The notes beneath the pieces are model-generated. The model was not told where the DNA came from. It was given only the letters and a program-made list of their open reading frames with translations, and searched no databases. From assembly GCA_944472135.2 (NCBI GenBank), contig OX235267.1, forward strand, positions 14,801,452 through 14,865,451: a stretch of 64,000 bases of DNA, read 5' to 3'. Both the position numbers and the translations under genes were made by a program. This document shows positions 43,560 through 53,539 of this stretch, one piece after another (the first letter of the stretch is position 1; every line of letters begins with the position of its first letter). Source of the stretch: Trichobilharzia regenti (taxonomy: Eukaryota; Platyhelminthes; Trematoda; Strigeidida; Schistosomatidae).

Positions 43560-43715
43560 TCAAAAATAAGTAAGGTAGGTTTCAGTAATCTCCAAATTCC
43601 CATTTATGCACCTAGACAAAACAACAAATTAAGCGAAGAAGAATTATGCATTCCTTTTCAATTAGTTCCTCATCACTGGCTCTACACTAATATATATAAT
43701 TTTTCATATATGTCC
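43560..43715. repeat. Dispersed repeat shared with 2540-2705
   Basis: The order 'aatctccaaattcccattta', 'attatgcattccttttcaat', 'tctacactaatatatataat' matches the earlier copy. Confidence 0.6.
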
Positions 43716-43719
43716 AAAC

Positions 43720-44045
43720 CGAGTTTAACTATTTGAAAAAATCTGGGCATTGGGTATATAATATTCATTATTATAAAAGTTCTCTTTGTATTCCCCAGTG
43801 AATGAAAAACAAAATGATTTTGTTGTTTTTACTGATGTGGTTCGCTACTTAATGCTGCTGCTAATACATATAGCAAACGTCATCATCGTTCTTCAGAATG
43901 GGGTAATTTTTATGTCATCAAGTTGGCCAATTGGTAAAGATAACAAAACCAAGTGTGTAGATTGTTCGATTTGATAAGTGTATAAAGTTATAAAACAACT
44001 GCATGTGTTTACATAGTGAAATTGCTTAACACATTCGTGTTAATT
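43720..44045 (+). other. Unassigned; short open frame only
   Basis: A 62-codon frame (43786-43974) is hydrophobic in its middle but shows no known motif and no flanking gene signal. I do not call it a gene. Confidence 0.3.
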
Positions 44046-44049
44046 TTGT

Positions 44050-44540
44050 CATTTCATGCGCGAAATTCGGGTGAGGTGTTGTGTCCAGGTCAAATTCTTT
44101 TTAAGTCCATCATTCTTATTCAGATCAGACAATTTAGATCCCTTTGATATGAAGTGCTTCTGATGATGTGAGATGTTCTTTATGATTTCTGAAATGCTTT
44201 TTCTGGATTATTTCAATATTGTTAAAATCAATTTTGTGGCCAGACGAGGTGTGGTTGATGAGTTTTTCAAGCTTTTCTGGTTCAACAACTGGATTTCTCG
44301 CTGGTCGAACAGAGACGGCTCTACGGTGTTCATTTCCTCTGATTACATCGTTTTTTTCTCTGGAGATGTTTGTCCGATGTATATTGCATCACATTCCAAG
44401 CACTTTATTTTATAGACACGATTAGATTGAGAATCTTTAGGGATTCGGTGTTTTTACGTAGACAAGGTTGCTGTATAGTGTGTGTGTGTGTGTCTGAAGT
44501 TTTAAAGAAATCTCTGATGTTGTGTTTTTTGAATATTCTT
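44050..44540 (-). mobile_element. PLE relic, AIYIGQ-type GIY-YIG
   Basis: Minus reading: VYKIKCLECDAIYIGQTSPE at about 44355-44420, a well-kept GIY-YIG core (VYKI...IYIGQT). Then, shifted, come a VRPARNPVVEP-like part, GHKIDFNN-like and KNISHHQKHFISKGSKL (the conserved E-HI C-terminal block). It points away from the plus-strand PLE starting at about 44.69 kb and belongs to a different subfamily. Confidence 0.75.
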
Positions 44541-44689
44541 CTGATATCGTCTGACATCTCTGATCTGTATAGAATGACAAATGTTGAGGCCCATGTTTTC
44601 AGTATACTTTTTCGACCATACTTAATGTCAGTGTTGATTCAACACTCTCATCTCTTCTTCCTCTACCAAAACTGGAATTTAAGCAGTTT

Positions 44690-46205
44690 CTCGTGTTATG
44701 TACTCATGATATACAATTCCAGTTTGACAACACAATGTTTCGCCAGATTGATGGTGTGACAATAGGGAGTCCACTGGGGGCCGATATTAGCTGATATATT
44801 TATGGCCAGTTTGGAACAGACAAAGCTCAAAGTGTGCGATTGGTGAAACAACAGGCCTACTATAGAGATACGTTGATGACACATTCATTCATTGTATGCA
44901 ATGATTTCAGTCACTCTTCGTCTCTATTAAACTCTTCCAACAATGTACACAAAAGCATCACTTTCACGATGGAGCATGAAGAGGATGAAAAATTCCATTT
45001 TTTGGACGTAAAGTTGGAGTGAAAATATGACGGGACACTCGAAAGATCTGTATGTCGTAAAGACACATGGAGTGGTCTTTACTTGAATTTCAACATCTTC
45101 TGCCCAATGAGATACACAAACGAACGCTGGTGAAAACGCTTTTCTCTAGAGCGAAGAGAATATGTTCACCAAACAAACCAGACAGTGAACTAATGCTTCT
45201 TGAAAAATGCTTGAAAGAAAATGGTTACCCACAAAGTTTCATTGACAATGACGACGATATTATGAGAATGGTAAATAAAAGATTAGGCGCAGCCCCGTCT
45301 AGGACGTATTCTACAGCGTTATTGGTTTCTCTGTCCAGAACAACCTCCTCACTGATGCAGTCAAATATTGACAAGTACTTTACACATGTTACCTCGAATT
45401 GTGTATACCAATTCACATGTATCTGCGGGACCAGTTACATTGAAAGAACAGAGAGAAGGGCCTACATCAGATTCTGAGAACATGTACCAAGGAGCCTCCT
45501 GTTAAAGGGACCGAATTGTTTAGGCTCTTCAATCGCCAAATACCTGATTGACTCTGGACACCGAGTGGATGTTCTGGAATCATTCAAAATAATTAACAGA
45601 CAAAGTACGCCAAGTCTTCTCAGGTTTGCTGAAGCTACAGCAATTAAACGATTGAAGCCTGATTTATGTATCCGAAAAGAATCCGTTGTTGGACTTCAAT
45701 TACCCTGGTGACTCATGCCTAAGTAACTCTTTGTTTTCGAATTTTGTTAACTTATCTTTTTACTCCACGCCTCCCTTTAATTTTTCGCTTGACTCTCTTA
45801 AGAGATCATTTTTTCCTTGATCTTCTGAGTTCCGTTCACTGTATTACATCATCAACTTCTCATCTGACCTCATGTGCACGGAAATTGTAAAATTTTGGTC
45901 TTCTGTTATCTAATTACGTAACTATTACTAATTTTCTTTTGTTACCACCCCAACAACACAAGTGTTAATTAATTTTTGAAGAAACTTCTCTCTTACAAGA
46001 TATATATATATATGTCGTAACACTTTAGACACCTTGTAAATCTCAACGCCTTATTTTACTATGACGCTCTGACAATATACTTGCTAGTGGACAAAAGTTT
46101 GTTAAAATTGTACACCTTTTTTATCTCACTGAAGAATTCAGTTTGTACGCAGCTGATGATGAGAACCGACGAAATAAAATGGATCGAGATTATTCTGCGC
46201 CAATG
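44690..46205 (+). mobile_element. PLE relic with RT motifs and complete GIY-YIG end
   Basis: Plus strand: FDNTMFRQIDGVTIGSPLG (RT motif with DG-T-GSPLG, D at 44750), then YVDDTFIVCNDFSHSSS (YVDD at 44869-44880, one shift just before it), and EEDEKFHFLDVKLE (RT thumb). The endonuclease follows: NCVYQFTCICGTSYIERTER, HVPRSLLLKGPNCLGSS, SGHRVDVLESFKIINRQ, PDLCIRKESVVGLQLPW with stop at 45709-45711. About 500 bp of 3' flank ends near 46205 with 'acgaaataaaatggatcgag'. Only a few shifts and stops interrupt it, so this is the least decayed PLE protein region here. Confidence 0.9.
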
Positions 46206-46209
46206 TTTC

Positions 46210-46655
46210 TTCTTTCTTTGTTCAAATTTCTGAAAAGGGAATCATTTTATGAAAAGTTGATTTTGTTGATGAAGTTCCTTGGGTAGTTGTTTTGCTTGAG
46301 GAGAGTTTCAGTAATGTTTGATATTTCCTCTTCTTTTTCTTTCTCATCCATTAACGTCAAAGAGTCTGCTGGTCTAAGAAGACTTGAAACAGCTGATATC
46401 TTTGCGCTGATGGGGTATGATGACCCGAAGTCTAAATATTTGTTGTTGGAGTGTGTTTTCTTCCTGAATATAGATAGATATTAAAATATCCGTTTTCCCT
46501 ACTCTTAACTAGATATTCTAGAAATGTTGGGTACATCACCAACGTCTGATTCTGCTTCCAAAGTAAACTGAATGCTGAGAAACAGATTTTTCAGACGGAA
46601 CAATATGTAGAGGTTTCTATCGACAAACCTACTTCCACTGGACAATATACTCACA
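46210..46655. other. No gene recognised
   Basis: A 65-codon plus frame at 46287-46484 (S-F-rich, then ARR-like) has no identified domain. It may still belong to the PLE flank. Confidence 0.3.
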
Positions 46656-46659
46656 TTTT

Positions 46660-47000
46660 CAAGTGTTGGTTTGTAGGATTTGATTGGTTTCAGGATTTCA
46701 TCATGAGCTGACATTAGTTAGAGAACCATTGGAAAACCTGGGAGTACTGGACAGCTGTTTCGTCCTAGTTTGGGACTCTTCAGCAGTACGCACCCACACC
46801 ATGGGATTCGAACCCAGGACCTTCCGGTTACAAGGTGAGCTAGCTCGTAGACCATTAAGCCACTGGGACCAGATCCAATGGTCCTTGAATTCTAACTTCT
46901 GCCAATTCACGACATAGCGCGACCGCTAGCCAATGTCTTCGACGAGTATTTATCCTCACACCCGACCAGCTGCACCCTACTGGTCACGACTTCCCACTGG
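46660..47000 (-). mobile_element. SINE-B best-preserved copy
   Basis: Minus strand, 5' to 3': leader ('agtgggaagtcgtgaccagt', 'acatagcgcgaccgctag' complement), the tRNA-Thr(UGU)-like head with 'accttgtaaccggaaggtcc' and box B 'gggttcgaatccc', then the hammerhead (46744-46789) and tail with 'atcaaatcctacaaacc' near 46670. Boxes A and B and the ribozyme are all clean. The unit is about 340 bp. Confidence 0.9.
46744..46789 (-). ncRNA. Hammerhead ribozyme, SINE-B type, fully intact
   Basis: Minus strand: stem I GUACUG (46784-46789) pairs perfectly with CAGUAC (46744-46749). Core CUGAAGA 46777-46783; stem II GUCC-CAAACUA-GGAC, four Watson-Crick pairs; GAAA 46758-46761; stem III is the self-complementary ACAGCUGU; cleavage C17 at 46750. 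Every invariant hammerhead position is present (U7 is variable in known hammerheads). Stem III has no loop if all four pairs form, so it either folds as two pairs with an AGCU tetraloop or pairs between two RNAs, as discussed for Sm-alpha and newt hammerheads. Predicted active; untested. Confidence 0.9.
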
Positions 47001-47099
47001 ATACTTCCCACAGATACTCACATTTCCTGAGCCTTGTACCTCTAAAACACAATATAATGCAATCTGGTTAGATGTGTGGTTCACCGAGTTAGCCAGAGT

Positions 47100-48070
47100 T
47101 ATCAGTTCAAATGAGACGCTGAATGAAGAACTAGGTAATACGAATGTCCAATTAAATTCTTGAACCAACAAACACATGAACTCAGCAAGTAAAAAGTCAA
47201 TGGTGTGGACTGTTCCCATAAGATTAGTCTTCCTTAGAATGTGATTCACGGGTGATATCAATTGTGAGTGAAATCGTTTCACAATGTCTGAGAAGGGCCC
47301 TCAAATGAACTTTCAACTCAGTTAAGCTATGTTGTGTATTCACTAGCCGACTAAAACTTAGTTCAAGAAATGAAGACAAAATGCTCAATTATTTCACCTC
47401 TTTCATGTGTATTTATCAGTTCAACTGTTCCTAGGGGAACTAGTTACATTGGGTGTATAATCAGGCAAGTTTATTGTGGAACTTCTGAATACCTCCCATC
47501 TTGGTTTAGCAAAAGTCTGAATATAGCCGCTATACACAGCTCACTAGTAGCTCATCTCGACGATACTGACTGGACATCAAGTCAATTCTAACAAAGCTTT
47601 TAAGGTTATTTATCAATCATAATTCACTCAACCTCTTTCCACATGGTCTAAGAGTTTGGCTTTCACATACATACAGCAGAGGCAATCGGAATTCGTCTAA
47701 ACAAGCCACATCTATGCGTTGGTTCAAAAGAAATTTTGTTGAGCTCCTTACTTTGCCATGCATGGCCAACTATATAATAGGTGTAATAGGTGTTTAAAAA
47801 CGATTTTCCCCTCCCTTTGTAACTATCTTTTGACTTTGTTATTATTACAATTCTAGCTAATTCTATTAACTCGTTTGTATATTATATGTATTTCCTCTTC
47901 TTAGTCATCATTGCTATTTTACGAATTTCTTGATTATGTAACACAACTTGTTATTAACACCTAAAAATTAATTTATCTTGAAGTGAGTAACTAATTCCTG
48001 TCACCTACCTCTCCCTTCTTCAAAACTTCGATATCTTGTTACTAACATCTATTAGTTAATCGACGTTTTG
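47100..48070 (+). mobile_element. PLE relic, same family as 2.77-3.65 kb
   Basis: At 47405 the frame gives SCVFISSTVPRGTSYIGCII then RQVYCGTSEYLPSWFSKSL, SSLVAHLDDTD and NKAFKVI-like. This is a GIY-YIG domain with GTSYIG kept and the CVY-F start slightly shifted. The 3' flank (47780-48070) matches 2770-2960 in inverse. Confidence 0.85.
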
Positions 48071-48189
48071 ATGACCTTTGACGTCTTAATTCCATCCTCC
48101 GCCTAGGTATACCTAAAAATGGCTCAGTTAATTTTAACCGCTTGATTTTTAAAACATTTTGATGTAAAAAAAAACTATGTATTATGTGT

Positions 48190-48440
48190 TACAGGATTTC
48201 ATTATGAGGTGACATTAGTCAGAGAACCATTAGAAAACCACCACTGGAATACTGGACAGCCGGCTGTTTCGTCGGCCTACTTTCCGACTCTCCAGCACCT
48301 ACTACTGGGGTTCGAAGCCAGGACTTTGTAATTACAAGGCTAGCTAGTTCGTAGACCATTAGGCCACTAAGACAACCTGGGAGTATTGGACAGTTGCTTC
48401 GTCCTAGTGTGGGACTCTTCATTGGATGCACTCACAGGGT
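48190..48440 (-). repeat. Two SINE-B pieces in tandem, degenerate
   Basis: The first piece 48190-48373 is tail, ribozyme remnant ('ctgtttcgtcggcctac'), box B 'ggggttcgaagcc' and head. The second 48374-48440 is only a hammerhead region ('gacagttgcttcgtcctagt', 'gggactcttcattgg') with a decayed core. Confidence 0.75.
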
Positions 48441-48444
48441 TTAT

Positions 48445-48950
48445 TGAATAGCCAGTCGATGACAAGGAACTGCCAATTGAAAGGGAATGCTTATTTCTTC
48501 GGTCACTCTGTTGTTCTTTCTCGTAAAATTTAGATTTACTAAAACATTTATATTCATGGAGTCAGGCACCTAACTAGTAGGTTAGAAGTTTTAAAATAAT
48601 GAAGTCGAACAAATAAAAAAAATATTACTGGCTGGGGAATAACTAACTACCCACCAGAGTTTATTCAAAATTATATGAAGACCCGTAATGAAAATGATTT
48701 AATCACTAAAGAATCTAAAGCCTCAATAGTACTGTCATATAAAGATGGGATATAAGAAGACCAACACAGGATTTTCTTAGCAAGGCTGGAATTAACTAAA
48801 GTGACACTTTGTTGGCTAAAGGACATGATAGAACCAATTAAGAAAAATAATATAATTTACTAATTACCATGTAATAACTAAGAGGCCTTTTAAAATAAAT
48901 CAGCGACTCAGGTTTGACTTGTGATCACCAGGGAATAATCTTGTCAACTT
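48445..48950. other. No gene recognised; possible old PLE trace
   Basis: 48690-48850 contains 'gatttaatcactaaagaatc' and 'aactaaagtgacactttg', loosely like the 4.9 kb PLE connector, but too weak to call. Confidence 0.3.
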
Positions 48951-48954
48951 AGAA

Positions 48955-50095
48955 TATACAGGTGAAACAGTCCTCAATGCTACGTAAAGACGTGGACAAA
49001 ATAGAACAGAGTATTCTGAACACCTTGAGCAGTGAGCAACCTTCGAATGTCTGGCATGCGGTTCGCTACTGCTGTCGAATGTAAGATGACAAGGCTACAG
49101 AACTGGACTCGAATACATCAACTCAATCCTTGCGTAGAGATGGGCAGAAGTGAAGCAGCTGGTGTAGAGTGTTGACCACTTCACTTATTTGGAGGGTTAC
49201 GTCAGTCCTGATAGGCTTATCTGATCGCTGACGAGATCTAAGAACCGGACAGAAGGCTCATATGACATCTGCGTGCGAAATTATGCTATCTTTGGCTTAG
49301 TAGACGTGATATCCAGATGGCTGTCTGGCTGTCAACCAAAAGGTGTGTGTACTACCCAGCAGCGCTTCACTCTGCCCCCTTGTATTGCATGGCTGACTGT
49401 GAGATATAGCCCCCATCGTAAGTGGAAGACATGAAAAGACTGGCTAAGGAGTTGCCTGTAATCATAGGTATCTGTCTGTGTTTCATCTCCCGTATTAAGC
49501 GATATTATATGGCGGTAGTATTGAGTGAGGCATGGATCGAGTGATAGGTGAGTTGGAGTTGAAGGCAATCGACAAAGTGGCTGTGAAGTTACACCACTTG
49601 AGAGAGATATTTAGGACATGTGTTGGTGTGCCATCGATCGCCTACCTCGACAGTGGTCAATGTTAGCTAACCGGTCATAGGATTGATCAGATTGGAAAAG
49701 AGTTGCCTAGTGGTGCTTGAACGAAAACACTGCATCAATCAATGAAATAAATCCACAACAGTTATTTTAAGCCAGCCAACCATGTAGAGTGGGAGGTGTA
49801 GACTTCCTGACTGACAGACTGGTTTGGGTCCTCAGTATGGTAAATAACCAATGGTGGGGGCTGAAGACAATTGGTAATATGGCTGAAAATCGTCATTGTC
49901 AATGGCTGCGTAGATGCATTCACTCTTTGTGATTTATCATATCCAATACCGCTTTACTGTTTTTCTATATTACTATTGTTTTTGCTTCATATTTCTGTTT
50001 GTTATCTGCCTCTCTTTTGAATCTCTCATTACCCTCTTTTCTTGCTTTGTGTGGTAGATGGAGCGGGTGTGGTAAATCGAACTGCTGCGCTTATC
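48955..50095 (+). mobile_element. LINE-II C-terminal region
   Basis: Plus strand: LINLEYTGE (the DLEYADD box, mutated), then VDHFTYLEGYVSPDRL (the YLG block) and a VC-LP..LHG / YGCETWPL-like remnant near 49340-49400. Then come 'tgggggctatatctcac'-type sequence in inverse, 'gatggcacaccaacacatg' in inverse, and 'aatggctgcgtagatgcatt' (QWRRCMHSL block) near 49900. Frames are heavily broken. It is the inverted relative of the 12, 38.5 and 56.5 kb copies. Confidence 0.75.
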
Positions 50096-50630
50096 TGTGC
50101 AAAGGAGTTCTATGCTGAAACTTGTCAGTCACTCAGATACAGATCATACTAGTAGATCAGTACTGTCAGAACATAGAAAATTAGCTAAAGTTAGAATGAT
50201 TGAAACTGTTAAATCAAATAATCTAGAAAACAGGTCGACCACTTCAATGAAGTATTCACTTGAATGTAATCACACAATGGGATGGGATATGGGGAAAATA
50301 TTAAAAAACACTATAATTAAGTTAGAGAGAGAGAGAGGGAGATAGAAAGAGAGACGTTAATCTTATTGAATTTGCGATTTTCCCATCGATTGATTGGACC
50401 GAAGTGCTCGGTGTCAGGTTGACATGTCGGCTTCTTGTGCAGATGCTTCGACGATGTCTGGGCATTAATTGATGGATGGTGACTAGCAGTGGAATCCAGG
50501 AAAAGCGCGTTTCATCCTATTCGGGACGCGTCAGCCAGTGGATGAACCTGCATTCCCCAGTGAATGATGATGTTCACACCAATGAGTCTCGAACCCAGTG
50601 CCCTGTAGTTTTGAACGCCAAAGCGTTATC

Positions 50631-50690
50631 CAGGTACATCCAGCTGACGAGTCTAAAATAGGACAAAATGCGCATCCTGGATTCCACTGC
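50631..50690 (+). ncRNA. Hammerhead ribozyme relic, SINE-A type with standard stem I
   Basis: Stem I AUCCAG / CUGGAU pairs perfectly, as in the published Sm-alpha hammerhead and unlike other SINE-A copies here. Core CUGACGA 50644-50650; stem II GUCU/GGAC; stem III AUGC/GCAU. The GAAA is AAAA (G12 lost), so it should be inactive. Confidence 0.75.
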
Positions 50691-50927
50691 TAGTTACCTA
50701 GACATCGTCGAAGCGTCTGCACAAGAAGCCGACACGTCAACCTGAGACCGACCACTTCGATCCAATCAATCGACGGGAAAATTTCAAATTCAATCAAATC
50801 AATATGACCCGTTGCACAAGAGGTGGCTCTCATGGCCCAAGTGGTCTAGTAAATGACGCTTTCGCGGATCATAACTATGGGTGCTGGGTTCGGGCCTCGG
50901 TGGGAACATCATCACTCACTGGGAAAT

Positions 50928-50990
50928 GCAGATACATCCACTGGCCGACGCGTCTCGAATAGGACGAAATGCGCATCCTGGATTCCAGTG
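50928..50990 (+). ncRNA. Hammerhead ribozyme relic, SINE-A type
   Basis: Stem II GUCU-CGAAUA-GGAC, GAAA, stem III AUGCGCAU palindrome and the C17/CUGGAUUCC side are intact. The core is CCGACGC (two invariant changes), the same defect as at 37.85 kb, which suggests a shared source copy. Confidence 0.75.
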
Positions 50991-51289
50991 ATAGTCACCA
51001 TCCGCCAATTAAATACTAAGAGACGTTAATCATTGAATGTTTGTTCATCGAATCAACAGCAAACAAGTGCAATGGAAATGATGCAACACCTAAACTAGAT
51101 ATATGGAAAATTACAATGAATAACAAGGCGGAATAGTGAAAAATATGCATGCATGTAAAGCAAATCTTGAAGTCCTGTGAATACAGTTATGAAGTATGAG
51201 ATTATGAGCAATGAAACAGGTTACTTCTTGCCCTCACTTATCTAGGCAGTTAGGAAGCCAGCACGGTTTCAACTACAGGCAGGTAGACA

Positions 51290-51875
51290 GGTAAGTAGGC
51301 GAGCAGTCGGACAGCATGAATGGAGATGTCATAGCCAGTCAGTTAGCATAGACAACAAGATTCGAATTCTGTTCAACACAAATGTCAAGTCGCTCAGTCA
51401 GCCAGTCACTTTTTTCTATACGGTGAGAAACTAGCACTGTATGTTAGTTAGCGAGTAAGTGCAGACTCTTATCAAAAGCTGCCCATTTCGGTAGCTGGTT
51501 GGTTGGTTGGTTGGTGGCTCCATACTGAAGGTCGAATGGCCAGTGGACCACCTGCTGGCCAGTGAGATAGAATTAGCAAGAAGAGAGTCTGGCAATGAAT
51601 AAACCAACGAAGAAACGATTGCTCGACAAGTACGTAAAGGAAATGGAGGTGGATTGCAGCACCTAAGCAGGTCGTCGAATGACATCACTCGAGTTACATC
51701 CTCATGGAAAGCGACGAATAGATCGTCAATGCGAGGGTGACATGGAGGAGATGACAAATTATGGGCAATCGTGGCTTCCACCAGATGAAAAGGACAGCGA
51801 CAAATATAAGAAATCGGAGATGCCTTGTTGAAGCCCGATTTTTTACTCGGAACCCAAGGGAATATCGATAATAAT
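51290..51875 (+). mobile_element. LINE-I 3' region
   Basis: 'gattcgaattctgttcaaca' (IRIFNTN), 'caaatgtcaagtcgctcagt' (NVKS), 'ctggccagtgagatagaatt', 'ggaaatggaggtggattgca' (WKW block), 'gcgagggtgacatggaggag' (TWRR block) and 'cggaacccaagggaatatcg' (3' end) occur in the order seen at 30.2-30.7 kb. Followed by a short ATA run. Confidence 0.75.
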
Positions 51876-51879
51876 AATA

Positions 51880-52165
51880 ATAACTATTGGAATTAACATC
51901 ATTTTAAAACTATCTATCATCAAGTGAATTGCCTTGAGATAATCGAAACTTTGTAAGTGTGTGAATAAAAATATTGGAATTCACTGTATATGAATGAATC
52001 AGTGCACATGATACCGCGTTTTGATGCAATGCATAACAAATATAACATTACACACACATATCTTAATGCTTATTTAGAAGCTGGCGGGCAAGCAAGCAAA
52101 CAATCAAACAATTACAATTTCTTTTTATGGAAAAAGAGAGGTATGTATCTTTGTTACACGTGAAT
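51880..52165. other. No gene recognised
   Basis: Nothing supportable seen. Confidence 0.35.
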
Positions 52166-52169
52166 ATTG

Positions 52170-53185
52170 AACTTTGATGGGGTTTTTGACTTCTTCTTCT
52201 TCTGTTTTGTTAATAAGGTTATTTCTACTAAAATTTATGCGACAGACAACGGGCAATGAGGAAACAGGCATAAAATGGACTCACACAAAAAAGAACTTGG
52301 AGGATCTGGACTTCGCTGATGATATGCATATGTCTGATTTCCACAAACTGGAATATGTGCAGGTGAAAAGCAACAAGTTTGGCGATAGAGGAAGCATTTA
52401 GAGAAGACTGGACTTCAGGTGAACATAAAGAAAACAGAGGTAGGTGATGAAGATTCCTGGCCAACACCAAAAGCCACAGAAACAACAACAGAAAACAATC
52501 AGCCAGAATAAATGGGAGGAACCTCAAAGAAACAACCTCCTTTACCTACCTACCTACCTGGGAAGCATCGTTTCAAATACAAGCCAACGGAACTGACGAG
52601 GATATCAAAGCCAGAATCGGAAAAGCAAGGCAAGCTTTCATTACTATCAAGTCTGTGTAGAGGTTAACAGCACTCAGCATGAAAATGAAAATAAGATCCG
52701 GATTTTCAACTCCAATGTGAAGTCAGTCAGTGCTAATATACGGATCAGAGACCTGCGCGTTATCAAGAGCATCTCAAACAAACTACAGACCTTCATTAAT
52801 AGTTTTCTTCGCTCAGTACTACTCAAGATCAGATGTCCGGACAGAAAAGATCAGCAACGGGGATCTCTGTCAGTGAGCGAACCATCCCAGCAAGAACCGA
52901 TTGTGCAACAAATAAGCAGGAAGAAATGGAGGCTGATTGGTGGCCATACTCTGAGGAAACCATCAAGTGAAATCACTAGACATGCCACTGCTTGAGTGGA
53001 ACCAGAAAGGGAAGTGGTGAGTTGGTCATCAGTCCGAGGGTGACTTGGAGGAGGTCATGTGAGGAGGAGATGAAAGCATGTGGACAGACTTGGAGCGGGG
53101 TGAAAAAGTAGGCAGAAAACCTAAGGCGATGGAGGCGCGCATCTGAAGCCCTATATTCCTCTAGGAATTAAAGGTTATAATAATA
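52170..53185 (+). mobile_element. LINE-I RT C-terminal half, decayed
   Basis: Plus strand: GNEETGIKWT-HTKKNLEDL then DFADDMHMSDFHKLEY (the FADD catalytic box intact, 52308-52330), YLGSIVS-like at about 52550, KIRIFNSNVKSVSANIRIRD (LLYGSETW lost), VIKSISNKLQTFINSFLRSV, RKKWRLIGGHTLRKPSSEI and TRHATA. It ends at 'ctctaggaattaaaggttat' followed by an ATA run, as RTE elements end in short repeats. Several shifts make it inactive. It is the best LINE-I copy here. Confidence 0.85.
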
Positions 53186-53332
53186 ATAATATATAATTGT
53201 TATTATATCCTTTTACTCCTAGAGGAATATAGGGCTTCAGATGCGCGCCTCCATCGCCTTAGGTTTTCTGCCTACTTTTTCACCCCGCTCCAAGTCTGTC
53301 CACATGCTTTCATCTCCTCCTCACATGACCTC
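53051..53332. repeat. Inverted LINE-I 3' ends, about 130 bp arms
   Basis: 53051-53180 and 53201-53332 are near-perfect reverse complements about an ATA-rich centre of about 20 bp. The right arm then jumps to 'gtatttgaaacgatgcttcc' (53350-53370), an upstream part of the same LINE. So the minus copy is internally deleted or made by template switching. A (TA)n run follows at 53375-53397. Confidence 0.9.
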
Positions 53333-53539
53333 GTTAGTTCCATCCGCCTGTATTTGAAACGATGCTTCCCAGGTATATATATATATATATATATATGTAC
53401 GAAGAATTTAGAGTATTAACGATTCTGTATCACCTTATCAGCAATAAATATCTACAACTAGATTCCCGGGACTGACAGTTAATAGGTACTAGAGAAGATT
53501 TTTAGTTCAGATAGGTGATTTGAAGTTTAATAGTGCTGG

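Larger units (their letters stand above)
50363..51018. mobile_element. SINE-A composite nested in a PLE, 13 bp duplication
   Basis: The direct repeat 'agagacgttaatc' at 50350-50362 and 51019-51031 flanks the insert. The left part is a minus unit (hammerhead 50487-50550, core CUGACGC, inactive by A9). At about 50630 it switches strand inside 'gcgttatccaggtacatcc' to plus. Then come a hammerhead (50631-50690), the leader ('gacacgtcaacctgagacc'), head with box A 'ggcccaagtggtctag' and box B 'gggttcgggcc', and a second plus hammerhead (50928-50990). Confidence 0.92.
50097..51140 (+). mobile_element. PLE relic interrupted by SINE-A
   Basis: 50097-50349 reads SDTDHTSRSVLSEHRKLAK and EHN-NHTMGWDMGKI-like, the 5.03 kb PLE subfamily (GQTGRSVSVRL-EHK region). 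After the SINE-A composite the same protein resumes at about 51035 with EC-FIESTANKCNGNDATPK. The interruption is exact: a 13 bp duplication borders it. Confidence 0.8.

Noticed and set aside
43786..43974. Short hydrophobic open frame as a small membrane protein
   Set aside because: 62 codons, no homologous motif recognised, no supporting context.
46145..46180. Possible hammerhead in PLE 3' ends ('gctgatgatgagaaccgacg', then 'aaataaaat'; relatives near 35.61, 41.94 and 9.37 kb)
   Set aside because: CUGAUGA and CGAAA are present, but no stem II pairs between them and no stem III/UH site follows; the block is a conserved PLE end motif of unknown role.
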